DNA from: Zonotrichia leucophrys gambelii
Taxonomy: Eukaryota; Chordata; Aves; Passeriformes; Passerellidae
Length of the DNA stretch: 64,000 nt
NCBI RefSeq assembly: GCF_028769735.1
Contig: NC_088171.1
Location: 77,083,216 to 77,147,215 of the forward strand
Direction: 5' to 3'
Shown here: piece after piece, positions 24,480 to 37,999 of the stretch
Numbering within the stretch: the first letter of the stretch is position 1
How the letters are laid out: each line of letters begins with the position of its first letter
The notes under the pieces: model-generated
Told to the model about the DNA's origin: nothing
Databases searched by the model: none
Seen by the model: the letters and a program-made list of their open reading frames with translations, nothing else
Translations under genes and position numbers: made by a program

Positions 24480-25835
24480 AGGACTTGCAAAACCTGGATC
24501 TTGTGGGAATAAACAGACTAGTTTCCACTCATAAAAGAGCAGTTGAAGGATGTCTGTAAAAATTATCCTGTGGACAGCATTGAGCAGAAAAAGGAAGAAA
24601 ATAATTAAAATGATCCTCTCCTTATGATATAATGATGGCAAACTGAATCTATTTATATTCTGGCAGATTTCAGTGCTCAGAGAAGCCATTTAATAAATTA
24701 TGCATTTAATTCATTTAACACTGACAGTGACCCAGTCACGGAGGAAGAAAAAGATCATTGCTTCTGGTTTGATTCAGACAGTTTGCATCTTAAAATGTAT
24801 TTGATCACCTTAAAAAAACGAAAGTAGTCCTCTCCAGTACTTGGCGCATGTTAAATTTCAACTCTCCCTAGAGATAGCAGGAACCGGCTTAGTCCAGTGA
24901 ATAAGTTTCTGTGCAAGCAGAGACATCACATCTTGCACATACCATTCTTTATCATTTGATACAAATCTTCTGGCAGTGGTAATTCTGAGTGTTAATTGTA
25001 CCCAAGTGTACTGAGTGTGAACTTCACAATGAATATATCAAGTGGGTTGTTTCTACCAACTTCAGGACTACAGAAATAGTTAGAAAATAGCAAGAGGGTG
25101 GAAAAACATTCTTGTAATTTTTCAGATTAAGATTCTTAGAAATTTCTATTACTTTTTTTTTTAACTCTTACAAAAATCACTTTATTCAGGCATAGTTTAT
25201 GGCTTTCAGTCATAACAATTCTTTAAGAAAAAATTGTGGGAAAGGAACAGGGATTTAAGTTGTATGTGATAAGTTTCCTGAAGTCTGCTAGTCTTTTTGG
25301 AAAGGACATGGCAGTTGTCTGGTGTTGATCCCAGGAGTATTTAGGAGCAAACTTGGTAATATGATATTAATTTATTCTTCATTTTCTCATGCTTGATGTC
25401 TTGTATGCAGATGTACCTTTACTGGACAAGGTAATTTAGGAAGGAGTTATAGGGATTTAGCTACTCACTTCTACCTCTGAGCTATATATTATCAGCCCAT
25501 TTATTCCCAACACAGTTCAGCAGCCTTCTTTAAATTCCTCAATCCCAAATGTCATATGCAGCCTGTCTCCTCAGCTGCACCATAACTGTATCAAGGCATA
25601 GGGGCTGCATCCTCCTTACGTGAATGGGAGAATTTTGTGCTCAACATTTACATCACTGAGTGGCACAGATCAGCATCCACTGATATTTCACTTACTGAAT
25701 GTGTTGTACATATGGCACCTTGTCATCCTTGTATTTTAATACAATAAAACCATTAGGATTGAAAGGCATATCCTAACTTAGTGGTATGAAATAATCGACA
25801 TAACTATCAATCACTCAATCACATTTGATTTGGGT

Positions 25836-25886
25836 GTTTTTTTGGGGTTTTTTTTGGTTCTTGTTTTTTTTTTTTTTTTTTTTTTA
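25836..25886. repeat. T-rich / G4 homopolymer tract
   Basis: Runs of T of 7, 8 and about 23 bases separated by short G groups (GGGG, GG, G). Low complexity, likely length-variable. Poly-T on this strand equals a poly-A on the other, but no retroposon body is recognisable beside it. Confidence 0.9.
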
Positions 25887-27872
25887 CTTCTCAAGTAAAA
25901 ATCAAAAGTTATCATTCAGACAGAGCAAGGGAGGCTTAAGATTAAATCGATTCTGGATAGAAGCAGAGGAACACTAAAGCCCTGGCTTTTCTTCAGGAGG
26001 GGAAAAACATTTGCTTGCAGAATTCTGTTCTTTAACAGGAGCCTGGCTTTTTTGAAACATGGAGGACATTTACCAAACTGAACAGAAAGATAGTGCTTGG
26101 GATGATTATACTGTGACGAAAACTTTAAGTCTAAGCTGACGTTTCTGCAGCCATCTGCCTTAGGAGGTGCCAAACAGTCTCTGCTCAAAACTGGACAGCT
26201 GGTGACTCGTCGGCTTGCTGGGGGATTGATAGAACAATATCTCCTTAGGTTTTATTTTTGACCTTTGGGCTTTCCTTTCCTTCGCTCCTCTGCCATCTAG
26301 TTCCCTCCAAAGCAAATTGAACAGGCAAAGCTTTGTAGGCTGAATGAGTCTAGTACAAATGGAGTACATAGAGTACTCCAAGGATAATAGATAGCACATA
26401 GAAATAGGGATCATGTGCAGGTCAGTGTGTTTGACTTGAGTGGGTACCTGACACATCTGGAAATCTAATTGTAGTTAATCAGTTATGGTGGTAGTGATCG
26501 CCAGGAATGGACTTTCAGTTCCACTGCTTTCGCTGTGTCAGAAAAAGCATCAATTTAAATAACACTATAATTTTGGCTGTAATTTGTTGTCACCCTCTTG
26601 CTTTCCTAAACTCCCTCATTTCCTGATCTCTTCAAATTCCTAATCTCCCGGTTGTTAGGAATCTGTAGGAAGAAAATTGGGTTTTTATGTTTAGTTCAGA
26701 ACACAAGACTGGACTAGTGAGACATGACCAAAGAGGAGTTTATGAACTTGAGTCATTGCATCAGAATTTGATCCTCTTTACGAGGCATGCATTCCAGAGT
26801 CAAATGCAACTTCCTTCACTGAGCCTTAGCAAAAAAGCAGGAGAGGCTGTTATCAAGCTTGGACTCTGTGTTTGGGATCAGGGAATTTATAGGCCTTCCA
26901 GCAGATTTCTCTAATTATCTAAAGTTTTCTTATTATGTCATTCCAGATGTCTGGATAATTGGGGTTATACGCTGAATTGTTTTATTTAATTGTGAACTAG
27001 TGCTGTTTAGCTGAGTTTTAGTGCTTGGAAAGTCTTTGGTTTTAGTTTATATTTTTTGACATCTCTACCACTGCAGTGTCTCTTTAGCCAGAACGTAGGG
27101 AAATCGTACAGTTGCTTTGCCTATAATTAGTACAAACGTTGTTTTTTGATTAAATAAATGTCTAAAAGAATTTTCTGTTTGGATTTATTTCTAAATTCCT
27201 ATTCACTTTGGATGTGCTTTGATTTTGACTGTTTCCAAGGGAGTATCTGCTGAGATTTTGGAAATTAGAAAAATCTTGCTTATAATAAGAAAGTGGGAGT
27301 AAAAATTGTAATGTGCTATCAAAATCCTTTTCAAACAAAGCCCTTCCTTTGTCATTTTAATAATTAACTGATCAAAACCAAAGAATCTATGCTCCATTGT
27401 TCAGCAGTTTTTTGACATAGAACAAAATCCAAAGCAATCCAGAGTAGTATAATCAAAAACAGCAGATGCCAGTCTTTTTCCAAATTACCATGTGTTTACT
27501 GCTGTTATATTAGCAGCAATTCTTGCTTTGAGATTACATGTTGTACTCTTTCCTGACTTCTTGCTACATTTTCAAGATAACAGAAGGAAGAACATCCATG
27601 AATTTGGGAGAAAAAGAGAAGAAATAAGCTTACATTATAAATGTTAGCAAGCCTTTTGCCTTTGTAGTATAGAGATTTACGTGTGAAATAAGATGGACAC
27701 CCATTGGTATTATGACAACTCTGCAATATGCGCAATATTTCACTGTTTGGATCCTTATCCTTTTACAATGTATTTCTCTTTGGCAAGTTACAAAAAATGC
27801 AAAAGTGGTAACAGCCATATTTTTAAATGGGAAGTGTAGAATTGGAAAGCCTGTGTTACATTGGTAAGCACT

Positions 27873-27941
27873 TAACTTTTCCCTGTCTCTGTCTCTTTTT
27901 TCTTTTTCTTTTTTTCTGTTTTTTCTTTTTATTCTTAATCC
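27873..27941. repeat. Pyrimidine-rich low-complexity tract
   Basis: Almost pure C/T with TTTTTC-like units. No acceptor-like exon follows that I can support. Confidence 0.85.
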
Positions 27942-30900
27942 TGATGTTATTATCCAGCAAGATATTCCTATCTCTTTCTGCTTGGGTCAGAACAGTTTAG
28001 TAAAAGCATTCTACAGATCTTACGGACATTTCATCATATCTTTTCCCTTTTCCACCTAAATGGGAAAGTTGGAATCCTAGTGTTATTTCTTGTCTGAAGG
28101 TAGACACTGCGGTGATAGACAGTCCTTGTGCTGCCTAGTGAACCAGTCCTGCTAATAACTTCTCACTTGGCTGCAAACATAAATGTCATCTACCATCTGG
28201 TGCTTAACAATATATAACAACCACCCTTACCTGTGCTGAGAGGTAATTAGCCTGCCCTCTGTTGCTTTCCCACATTAACAATAATAATAAACATTCAGCC
28301 ACTAGATTGGTACAATGAAAAAGTACAGGGTTTAAAGAGCTCTAAAAAGTCATCTAGTATAGCTGTGTTTTCTATTCTTCAATAGAAATAAAAATGCTGG
28401 CACCCAAGAGGTATTAAAGGTAAAGACATTGCAGATCATAAAAATCAAAGCTGAATCTACCAAAAGAAATCTCACAAGCTACTGGACAGTTAGTATTAGG
28501 AACTGACACCCTTCTTCCAGTTAATGGTATACCTTACCTAATGGAATAAAACAAATTAGCCTGAAAATACCTTTTCCTTACCACACAGAGAATATAAAAA
28601 CTACTGTGAAGGTAAAATATAAGACAAGAAATTATCAAGAAAATAAATTATGGGAAGAGACTAATAGGTCTTAAGAATTGCTGTAATAAAATAGAACTGT
28701 AGCTAAAATCCAAGTTCATACATTTTTTTTTTTTAAGTGTAATTTTCTCTAAGAGCTGAGTCTGTACTTAGGAATATGTGAGCCAGCATTCTTTATGAGA
28801 TCTCTTCCATGTGTCATTATTTGAATTTGGTTGCTTTATATTTTGCAGGCAGAAATTGGCCTAATGGGGGTTGAATAGGGAGAAGACCAACTCTGAGAGT
28901 TTGATCTGTCACATTTAATTTTTGTACTATTTCTGTAGCTATAGGATGAATATCAATACTTCATTTCTTTCAAAATTGGTGCATATAGTCTTTATTAGGT
29001 GGAACTTAATTATAATTTTTAAATTACTGCATATCCTGCCTTTAAACATAATTTGATTGACTGAAGACTGAATTGAATTCTCCTTCAAAAAAATGACCGA
29101 ACTCTTCATATTAAAAATATTTTGTTTTCTCATATTGGCATGAGGGAAGACTTTTGACTTCAGTAAATTTTATTTCAGCTTCTTACATCTTATGCATTAC
29201 TTCCGGTGCCTATGAAAGAAACACTTTATACAGTGAATTCTGGATTGAAATATATTTTTCCTAAATGTAGCTTTTTATACATATGGGTAATTCAATTTTG
29301 TAATTTGTATGTGCAAAATGTCAACATATTTTGAAAATAAATGCAACATTCATAAAATTTATCCTAAATGTTTATGCTAATTACATTATTTTCTTGACTA
29401 CCTAAATTTGTATAAAACTGTCTTCTCAATTTCATATGATGACTCTTCTTAAAATTTATGCCATATATTCTTGGAACAGAAATATATTTGACTAGGATAT
29501 TTTTATTGCAGCCTTCTTCAAGTAGAAGAGGAACTGATTCCTACTTAGAAATGCTTATTCCATCTCTGTACTGACAGCTGGTCTTCTTCCCTGCCTTAAG
29601 GCCAGAATTATATTTTGCTTTACTACACTGACGCCGGACAGACCTAGGGAAACCCAGAGTCGGTTCTGGTTTTGCAATTCTTTTGTAGATTCTGTAGTCA
29701 GATGTAGACTACTCTCCAGATTAGACTACTTTTAGGCGGAAACCTCTGTAAACAGAAGAACAGATGCCCTCTTTCTCAAATGACTGAAGAGTTTCATCTG
29801 TAGTATAGGAGGACATAACATCAGCTGAAATTAAAGGTATTCAAACAGGAATCCATGAGAAACTTGAGATTACATCTTTCAAGATTGTTTTGAATTATTT
29901 TAAACTGCTAGTATTATTTTTTAAAAGAAGTTTAGTTCTTAGAAGGGATAGTATAGAAAAAGATAAAGCTTTGGCATCTGTATAGACTAGTTACTCTGAT
30001 ACAGATCTCCAGAAATCATTGAAGTGTCATAATAGAGTTTAGGAAATACTGTATGTCATCAAAGTGAACCCACCTTAGTTACATAAATTATGTGTTTATA
30101 AACAAGATATTCTGGTATCTGTGTCAAACGTCGAATTGATACATGTGTTTGAGTTCATACAGCCTACTCAAATTCTCTAAATTATCTGCTTTATCATCAG
30201 TACTTTGATTCAAGAAAACTTGTTTTATGTATCATCTCATATTAGGCAGATTCAAAAATGAAATTGTTAAATTGTTCATTAAACTTCAGAATTACCTGAG
30301 GGAAAAGAAAAATACCTACCTAGGAATTGAGGCAACTTTTTCATGTTTAGTAGAAGTCTAAGTAATTAAGATTTGTCCATAATCTTGTATTGGTAAATTG
30401 CAGGTCAAATAAATACTGGGAGATCATGCAGGTGAAATATATATTGGTTATAAAGTAAATTATGAGAAAGGCAAGACACAGCTAGTAGAATGATCCTCTA
30501 ATCTATCTCCTAATGAAAGTAGAGCAATTCAACAGAAGGAAATTTAATACTCCAAAATTAAGTTCTTTCATGATCCAGTCTTCTCTTATGATGGCACACT
30601 TTTTTCTGAAAATTGCTCTCTCTGGAAACTGCTAATGAATCATCCCAGAAAATTGCCTCAAAAATAAGTTTCAATACCCTAACATGACAAAGGAAAAAAA
30701 AACTGAATTGGCCCTTGAATGTGAAGGAACAGGACAAAAAAACAGAAATGAAAAAGTGATATTATTTCTGTGCATACATAGAAAGGCCACTATTAAAATA
30801 AATGTATATCTCAGGTCAATTTATTGCCAAAAACAATGTGAAGAGAGCTGTGTAACACTTCCAAAAAGAAGGTAAAAGAATTATCCAAGATGAGAAAAAT

Positions 30901-31730
30901 AAGTCCCCTGAAATGAAAGCTGAAGAGTTCAATCTAGTCCAGCATGATCTTTAGATATAGGAACAGTGTCAATAGACAAGATAGCTCAAAATTACAGGTT
31001 TTACCAGCCTTAGTGACAAAGTGTGAGAATGTGCGTGATTGAAAGTTGTCCAAAATTACCATTTTACTTCTATACACATTCTAGCTGTCAGGATAATTAA
31101 TAAAACTGAATTAATAAAGGCAAGGAAAATAGAAAGCATATCACTATTGTAAAGATGAGGTAGATTTCAAAAAGAGAATTTTTAATCCTTTTCTTGGTGT
31201 GTTTTTTTGTTTGGGGCATTGGGGGAGAGTTCTGGGTGGTTTTTTGTTTGTTTGTATCTTGTATTTTTCCTCTTTTTGCCTTAAAATGCTTATGTCATTA
31301 CCTTTGTTCTACACTCACAGGCCTGTAGTTTACAGCAGAGAAGCAGATCTAATGATTCCTGCTGGACTGTGATAATGCAAATCTACAGAGCAGTCATAGC
31401 ATGCTCAGAGTCTGCATATCTATGTGCACTTTCCTGTCTGCACCAGTCATCACTTGTTTATTTTTCTTCCCACTGCATTTATTTTTTCCTTTACTGCCTT
31501 GAGCACATGGGTTGCAGCTTTTGCACTTTATAGTCCCTACATCAGCTTCGCTAAAATACAGAATACTGATGACTTCTGTAGTCAGGAAAATACTGTGTTC
31601 TTTTAAATTTTCTGTGCTTTCTCCACACTAAGGGCCTTTTGATTGGTAAAGTATTTTAACCATCTGCTAGAAGACAGGGTAGCTTTCCTAAAGATCCAGT
31701 GCTGTCTTTCAGGTTATCTTTCAGACTGCA

Positions 31731-31770
31731 TGAATTTCCACAACGTGTGAATTTCCACAACATATGAATT
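31731..31770. repeat. 17-bp tandem repeat, about 2.4 copies
   Basis: The units TGAATTTCCACAACGTG (31731-31747) and TGAATTTCCACAACATA (31748-31764) are followed by a partial third (TGAATT). Confidence 0.9.
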
Positions 31771-32759
31771 GTTCAATAACTGGATGAGAGGGAATGTTTG
31801 CAATTGAATAATTGTTGAATAAACAATCCCTTTCAAATCTTTTGTGCTAAACCTTGTTTATTTTTGGTATAGTATCTTTATTCTATCATAATGTAGAACA
31901 TATAGAACTATATTTAAAATACCTGAAATTTCAAAAATTGGATGGGTAAAGTATGAAAAAGGTCATGAATTATATTTAAATATTGAAAGGTAATTGACAG
32001 CTTTAATTCTGTAGCAATCTGAGAGCCTGGGAAATGTCTGCACCTTGAAACAAATTTAAACTTTAAGAACACATCTCTTTCTCAGAAACTTTTACCAGAA
32101 TTTCTTAACATCAGGTCAGTAGGACAGAATATGGGGAAAAAGCTCACAGTTAGGGTTTCACCTCTAACATTCAGGTTCACACTTTTGCTTGACTTACTCA
32201 GATTTAAAATGAAGAGCCTTGTTTTGTGCCCTTCTTGCCCTGGTGTAGTAACTAGTGCACTAGTTGATAGATTTCCCCTGTAAAATAACTTCTTTATTGG
32301 CATTTCACTTACAGTAGGGGAACAGATACATGGAATTGATCAAATTTCTGGTTTTCCTCTTATTTTTAAATTACTCAAGAAGAGGCATTTTACAGGGAAA
32401 CTGATGGGTAATTACAGATGCAAATGTAACAAGGAAAAGAGGAAAATAATAGATACTGGAAAGAGCAGTGGTGTACAAACACAGTGAAAAACTCAAGACT
32501 TTAGGAATGACAGGAAGTAGTAGCAGTTACCAATTTCTAGTGGAATACTTTCTAAAGGTTTGCCTCATGCTTTGGGGAGGGAGATGATATCAGAACAAGG
32601 ATGGGAATCAGGTACACACCACACAACACAGAGGCTGCGACTGTCCAAGATGAGGATGGTCTTTTATGTGCTAATGGGTGAAATTCAATAAATTGATATA
32701 ACATGAAAACTGATTAGATTGGCCATGCTTTGCAACAAACAGAAACAACTTTAGATCAA

Positions 32760-32961
32760 AGCAACAGAATCCCAGAATCCTAGGAGAGCTCAAGCTTGCT
32801 GAGACCTCTGAAGGTCACCCAATCCAAAACCCATGTTCAAAAAGGAACACCTAGACCTTGTTCTCCAAGACCGTGTCCAGACAACTTTTGCGTATTCACA
32901 GGGATGGCTACTTCACATCTCTCTGGCAAAACTTTGACACTGTTTGGTCATTCTCAAAGTG
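32760..32961 (-). mobile_element. CR1 LINE 3' end, left half of a split copy
   Basis: The plus strand starts with the antisense CR1 terminus ('cagaatcccagaatccta' at 32765-32782) and continues through 'gagacctctgaaggtcaccc' near 32801-32820 to a degraded 'ctctctgg...gtttggtca' area near 32917-32950. The alignment to CR1 breaks near 32961 and resumes near 33652, so the copy is interrupted by foreign sequence. The strand is fixed by the terminal repeat at the left. Confidence 0.82.
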
Positions 32962-33651
32962 TGCACTCGACCTGGAGGGGATGGGCTGGAGGCTGGCTAC
33001 ACAGCCACACCACAGCCGACCAACAACAAGCCTCAAGAAATAGGAAGCCTCAACTAATGACATCCAGGCAGCTTATAGTGAGGAGCAAAGGACTCTTTGA
33101 CCAATTGGGAGGTAGTGGCCATGCAGATCAACAGCCCACGGTTCGCCAGAAGGCTTTTAGAACATTCTGTGAGAGACTGTGTGTATCTATATCTAATCTA
33201 TCTATCTATATCTTTATCTATATCATCTATATCTATATCTATCATCTATATCATCTATATCTATATCTATCTATATTTATATCTATATCTATCATCTATA
33301 TCTATCTATATCTGTATATATATATGTGTGTGTGTGTGTAGGTGTGCATTGGCCCCACTTCAGGGTCTTCTGAAGCAGCCTCTTTATGTTTTGTTTTGCA
33401 CCTGCATTTGTAGCCTTTTTATTTATTTAATAAATACCTTCAGTTTAGCACTTCAGCTATACCTGTCCCTTCCTTGTGGCTGTGCCACACATTCACACCA
33501 CCATTGTGTTCTCAAGACCAGAGGGTTTCCCTGTGTGCCCCACAGATCCCTTGTGGTGTTGCTGCCGGCCCATCTCTGGCCACTCTGCTGCTAGCTGGGT
33601 CAGAGAGATCACTGATGGTTGGACATGCACCACAACACTCACAGCTGACAA
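32962..33651. mobile_element. Insertion in CR1, possible solo LTR of an endogenous retrovirus
   Basis: About 690 bp separates two parts of one CR1 copy. The segment begins TGTGCACTC or close to it and ends near CTGACA, compatible with TG...CA LTR termini. It contains an AATAAA hexamer near 33428, followed by about 220 bp, as an R-U5 region would be, which suggests plus orientation. It is too short for a full provirus and shows no gag, pol or env frame. A clear target-site duplication is not visible. A compound TATCTA/TG microsatellite occupies 33182-33341. The LTR assignment rests on length, ends and polyadenylation signal only; I do not recognise the family. Confidence 0.42.
33182..33341. 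repeat. Compound (TATCTA)n-(TA)n-(TG)n microsatellite
   Basis: Imperfect array of TATC and TATCTA units from 33182 to about 33312, passing through (TA) into seven to eight TG units ending near 33341. It produces long artificial Ile/Tyr/Ser frames, which are not proteins. It is expected to be length-polymorphic. Confidence 0.97.
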
Positions 33652-33785
33652 ACTGTTTCCTGATGTTCAGAGGGAACCTTCTGCATTTCAGTGTGTGACC
33701 ATTGCCTCTGGTCCTGCCACCAGGCACCACTGGGCTCCCTCCCCTTTGCACCATCCCTTCAAGACTGCATTTGTATGTATGTTAA
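33652..33785 (-). mobile_element. CR1 LINE, right half of the split copy
   Basis: Resumes the antisense CR1 3' region: 'tttcctgatgttcagaggga' at 33657-33676, then 'accattgcctctggtcctgcc' near 33698-33718 and 'aggcaccactgggct' near 33722-33736, fading after about 33775. It continues the CR1 coordinates that stop at 32961, with only a few bases missing, so both halves belong to one element. Confidence 0.82.
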
Positions 33786-34144
33786 CTTGTGCTGCCGTGC
33801 TTTGGAAGCATAGAAAATGGGATCTACTTACAAAAGTACAACTGTATCGTCTTAATGATCACTGTATAATTTTGCTGTTTCATCAGCTTCTATTGTGTCT
33901 AACTAGTTGGGAATTAACACTCATTTTGATGAAGGAGCTTCTTGTAAATTACATTTCTTTGCCTGTTTTTTCCGCCTTTTAGGTTTATTTTTTAAAAAGA
34001 AGATATGTATTTTCATCAAAGCGTTTAAAGAAATATTTAAATCCCAATTTTTTCAAGGAATGAGCTTTAGTATATATACAGGGATAAGAGATAATAAATA
34101 TCCCAAGCATCTGATTTGCATAATTTCACCTGAAAAAAAATATA

Positions 34145-34352
34145 ATTACATATATTATTATATTATATTATATTATATTATATTATATTATATTATATTA
34201 TATTATATTATATTATATTATATTATATTATATTAATAATATATTATATTATATTATATTATATTATATTATATTATATTATATTATATTATATTAATTA
34301 TATTATATTATATTATATTATAATATATATATTATATATATATATATATAAT
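34145..34352. repeat. (TATTA)n pentanucleotide array with AT tail
   Basis: Near-perfect TATTA pentamers from about 34151, interrupted at 34231-34240 and 34291-34300 by AATAAT/AATTA variants and ending in (TA)n up to 34351. The sequence is pure A/T over about 200 bp. It yields an artificial repeating frame. Confidence 0.98.
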
Positions 34353-37300
34353 GTGGTATATCACAGTATCAAAAGTCAAATTTCTCAGTTATTCAATTTA
34401 AATTAGAATGGTTTAATGGTTTGTTATATTGTAAACTTTTTATCCTTCTTGTTGTATCTCTGCAAATTGGGCAGCAGATAGTCAAGTCTGAGGGGTCAGT
34501 CAGGGTCAGTAAAAATGGATGCAAAAAAAATATTTGAGGAGGCTGAGATCTTTGTTTCTCTGGGTTTTTTTAGAGAATGTTTAATATGGGATGGCTTCAT
34601 CTGTTTCTGTCTCTTCAGATCATCCCAAAAGAACTTTCTTTCCTTCTTGTGAAACAAAGAAATTCCATTCTTGCCCTATCAGTCAATCATTTCCCTTGAG
34701 AATTTTTATTTAATGTGTTTTGAATTCATGGAAATTTTTCTATGCCTTTCTGCTAGGTCATTTCCCAAAGACAAGTCACCCTAAGCCAATTTCAGAATCA
34801 TTTATGTTGGTAGTAGCCTTCACTTATGCCAAAAAGAGCACTCATTCTTGCTGTTTTGTCACTCATTATCTTGCAAGCATTTGTGTGATGTACTACTTTG
34901 TGTAGAATTGCACAAGTAAATTTAGGCTTGTATTTATATCAGAGAAGATGCGGCTGAAGCTGCTTTCATTTGAAGTGCAATGTAATGAAAGCAGTAGCTC
35001 ACTTTATGGTCCCCATCAATTCTCAAGAATGCTCTGTAGAGACCACAAAGAACTTGCTGTACTTTGGCAATAGAATGGGCCATTGTGTTTGGGGATTAAA
35101 GTTGTCAATCACATTCTCCTCCTCTTCAGTACAGACAACTTTAAAGAATCTTCGTATTCAGCAACAATTGTTTGAAGTGACAATTACAAAGAGGGAAAAG
35201 GGATGGAACTTTTTTCTTTTAACTTTTTAATCTACTCATTCCTTTGAAAATGAAGAGCATAGGTAAGGAGCCCAAAATATGAATTTTATTCCAACACAGC
35301 TTTTATAGCTAAAAGAGGTCTTTTCTTGGTCTTCAAGGAATAACATAACACTGTAGCAACCTTACTCAGCCAAAAAAAAAACCCAAAAAATAAGGTGCCA
35401 GTAGTACAAATGCATGTAAGAAGTTGTGTGAATTTCAAAATGTTAGAGCAAAGGAAAGAAATATCCACAGGAAAAAAAAAAACAACAAAACAACAAAAAC
35501 CAGTAAATATTTTCAAGTTTGCATTTCCTATACTGAGAACAAAGGGAAAAAATGCAAAGAGAAGAGAATGAAAAACAGCGAGTGGGAGAAATTTTTACAT
35601 TGATACTAAAAATAGGCAAAGAGGATATAGTATGAATAACAACAATATCTGAAAGTTCTGAAGCTAACTTTATTTAACACTTATTAAAAATATCAATACT
35701 GAAAGATAAAGATGGAATTCTATTACTAAATGCACATGGAGTTCACTGAAATTGTGCAAGAGCTGGTGGCAGACAAAAAGGCTTAACAATAAAGTTTTAC
35801 CATTTCTGTCAAAAAGTAGCCTGTATGGAATAGACTAGGGAATGAATGGGATAATTTATCAAGGGAATAAAATAAAAATACATCTCTGTTTCAACCCTAG
35901 CAATAAGACAGAAATAATGAAATAAACCTTAAATACTTTTTATTGCATAAGATCCTTTGGCAGATATAGAGAGAAGTTACCTTAAATCATTTCAGTGAGT
36001 CCCCTTTTTGAGTGCATCTCAGTATTTTCATTTTATCACTATGTGATCCCAATTATTTTTTTCTTGATTTGGCCATCAGATGTATACTCATGTATCCTTG
36101 TAGAGCTACATTGTCTGACAGTTGTTTCCTTCTAGAACACTGTAATACTTTTCACATACAGAAAATAAATCCCCACAGTATGACTATTTTATCTCTAATT
36201 TGTATGCTGAAGATATAAGCGTTATTTTGTCTGTCTTTAATCTGCTAATACATTTCCATCTTTCTATAGTCACCCAACTGCTAGATGGACACCAATGATA
36301 ATGTAAATTTTTAAATGCCATGTGGAAACAACAGTGAAATTTGTTAACAGTAGCAGAATTTAATTCCCAATTCCCATTCCATTAATCTCTGTATTTTTAG
36401 GAGGTCCCACTAATGAGTTCTTTCTGTAATTAATCATGTTGACACAGTTCAAAGTAGATGATTTAAATCTTAGCTGAGAAGTAAAGAGTCGGCATACTCT
36501 TACTTATTGTAGATTCAGTGACGTTAATAGAGAATTGAATGTGCTATGGGGTTTCTCAGTGTAATACCATACTAGACTTGATCTTGAATTTGTAAAATAT
36601 TAAGCATAAATTATTTTAGTGTATCTCTACTGTTCACTACAAAATGATCTCCAGTTTGCTGCTGGGGATTTTTCTTTTAGCATTGTAGGAAATACACAGA
36701 TTCCAACAAAAAGGTTTTTTGTCACAAGTGATTCCTGTAAAATACAAAAACATTATTTTATCTAATTAGGAAATAGCGGTATGTGTCTGAAAGTTGAAGT
36801 TTTTGATAACATTTGTAAAATGTAAACTATATAAATGTTCTAAAAGTGTACTATTGCAAGCAGATCAGCAGAAACCTTTTAGACATCCTGCAAGCACATG
36901 GAAAATCACTGCAGTCATAGAAGGTTCTCACTCAAATAATTAGGTCATCTACATGAAAGTTTTTAGAATCCAGGGGCTAATCTGGTATAATGATGACAAG
37001 AACTAAAATTGTATAAAGCACCAGTGTCTCTTTTGTGGTGTACAATAGCCCTGAAATCAGTGCAATTTAAAGAAAGAAATTTAAAAATTTTACAAAGTGA
37101 TAAAAAATAATGAGCATGTGCTCCATTGAAAAATTGATATTGAAGCTCTTGTTTGCTATTAAGCAATGGAGTACAGGAGATACCAAAGATACTCTGAAAA
37201 GGGATTTCCTCAAACCTTCTGTATTGATGAAGACAGTCAGCATCCCAAGAAAGCCTAGATCCTGTGCCCAACCAGTCTGTCAGGATGCATTTACGGGGAC

Positions 37301-37937
37301 CCTTCACTGAACAGTCTTCTGGATCAGGGAGTGGTTGGACTGACATGGCCATGGTCACAAGCCAAAAGAGAGACCCCCTCCCAGGTCTCCACATCTTTAT
37401 TTGAGTATGTTACCTGCTGACAGCGACTGCCAGCACCCACACCAACAGTTTACAGAACACTCTTTAATAATGAGATTGTGACAAGTTAAGGTTCATGAAT
37501 TGTCAGTGATAGTGTCTGACTGAAAAATGTATTCAAAGCAATATACTGAGAAGCTCTAATCCCTAACACAAGCTGGCTTGAGATAATCATTCACATAAGA
37601 GTACAGTTCTTACCTGATAGAAGGGGAAGAAGACAGGTTCAGCCCATCAATTGATTCCAAAAATGACAAAGGAGTCTTCCCTAATTTTGTCCCATTCTTA
37701 ACTTACTTTTATACTATTTTTTTAAGTCTTGGTGGAGCTGGAGTAACTCCAGTAGTACATGCGTTTGTCACTGATTGGTGTAAAATTCTAAGATATAGTC
37801 AATAAAATATAGAATGCTTCTCTGTGAGGGGTGGTGGTAACCTTGGAGACAGGTAGCTTTGGCATAGAAGTGTGCATCAGTATGACATCTGTGATCTCAC
37901 CATGGTTGCTGGTTCAACAGCAAGGCATCTTTTTTCT

Positions 37938-37999
37938 CCCTTGATTAATGCCTCATACTGTTATTAGCAGTATCCTTGATTAACAAATCCTCATACAGG
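37938..37999. repeat. Diverged direct repeat, about 35-bp spacing
   Basis: CCTTGATTAA...CCTCATAC occurs at about 37939-37958 and again at about 37974-37997 with small differences. Confidence 0.75.

Larger units (their letters stand above)
24185..32755. other. AT-rich non-coding DNA, no gene seen
   Basis: Roughly 8.5 kb without recognised interspersed repeats or exons. It contains a diverged tandem duplication (24431-24479), a G/T homopolymer cluster (25836-25886), a pyrimidine tract (27873-27941) and a 17-bp tandem repeat (31731-31770), listed separately. ORFs of up to 98 codons lack domains. Confidence 0.6.

Noticed and set aside
32796..33594. Frames of 181 and 165 codons
   Set aside because: They read through antisense CR1 and the TATCTA microsatellite, producing Ile/Tyr/Ser repeats.
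33907..34236. 109-codon frame with a repetitive C-terminus
   Set aside because: The C-terminal half is the translated TATTA array.
36963..37394. 143-codon minus-strand frame
   Set aside because: No domain, signal peptide or repeat relation recognised, and composition is typical of chance frames.
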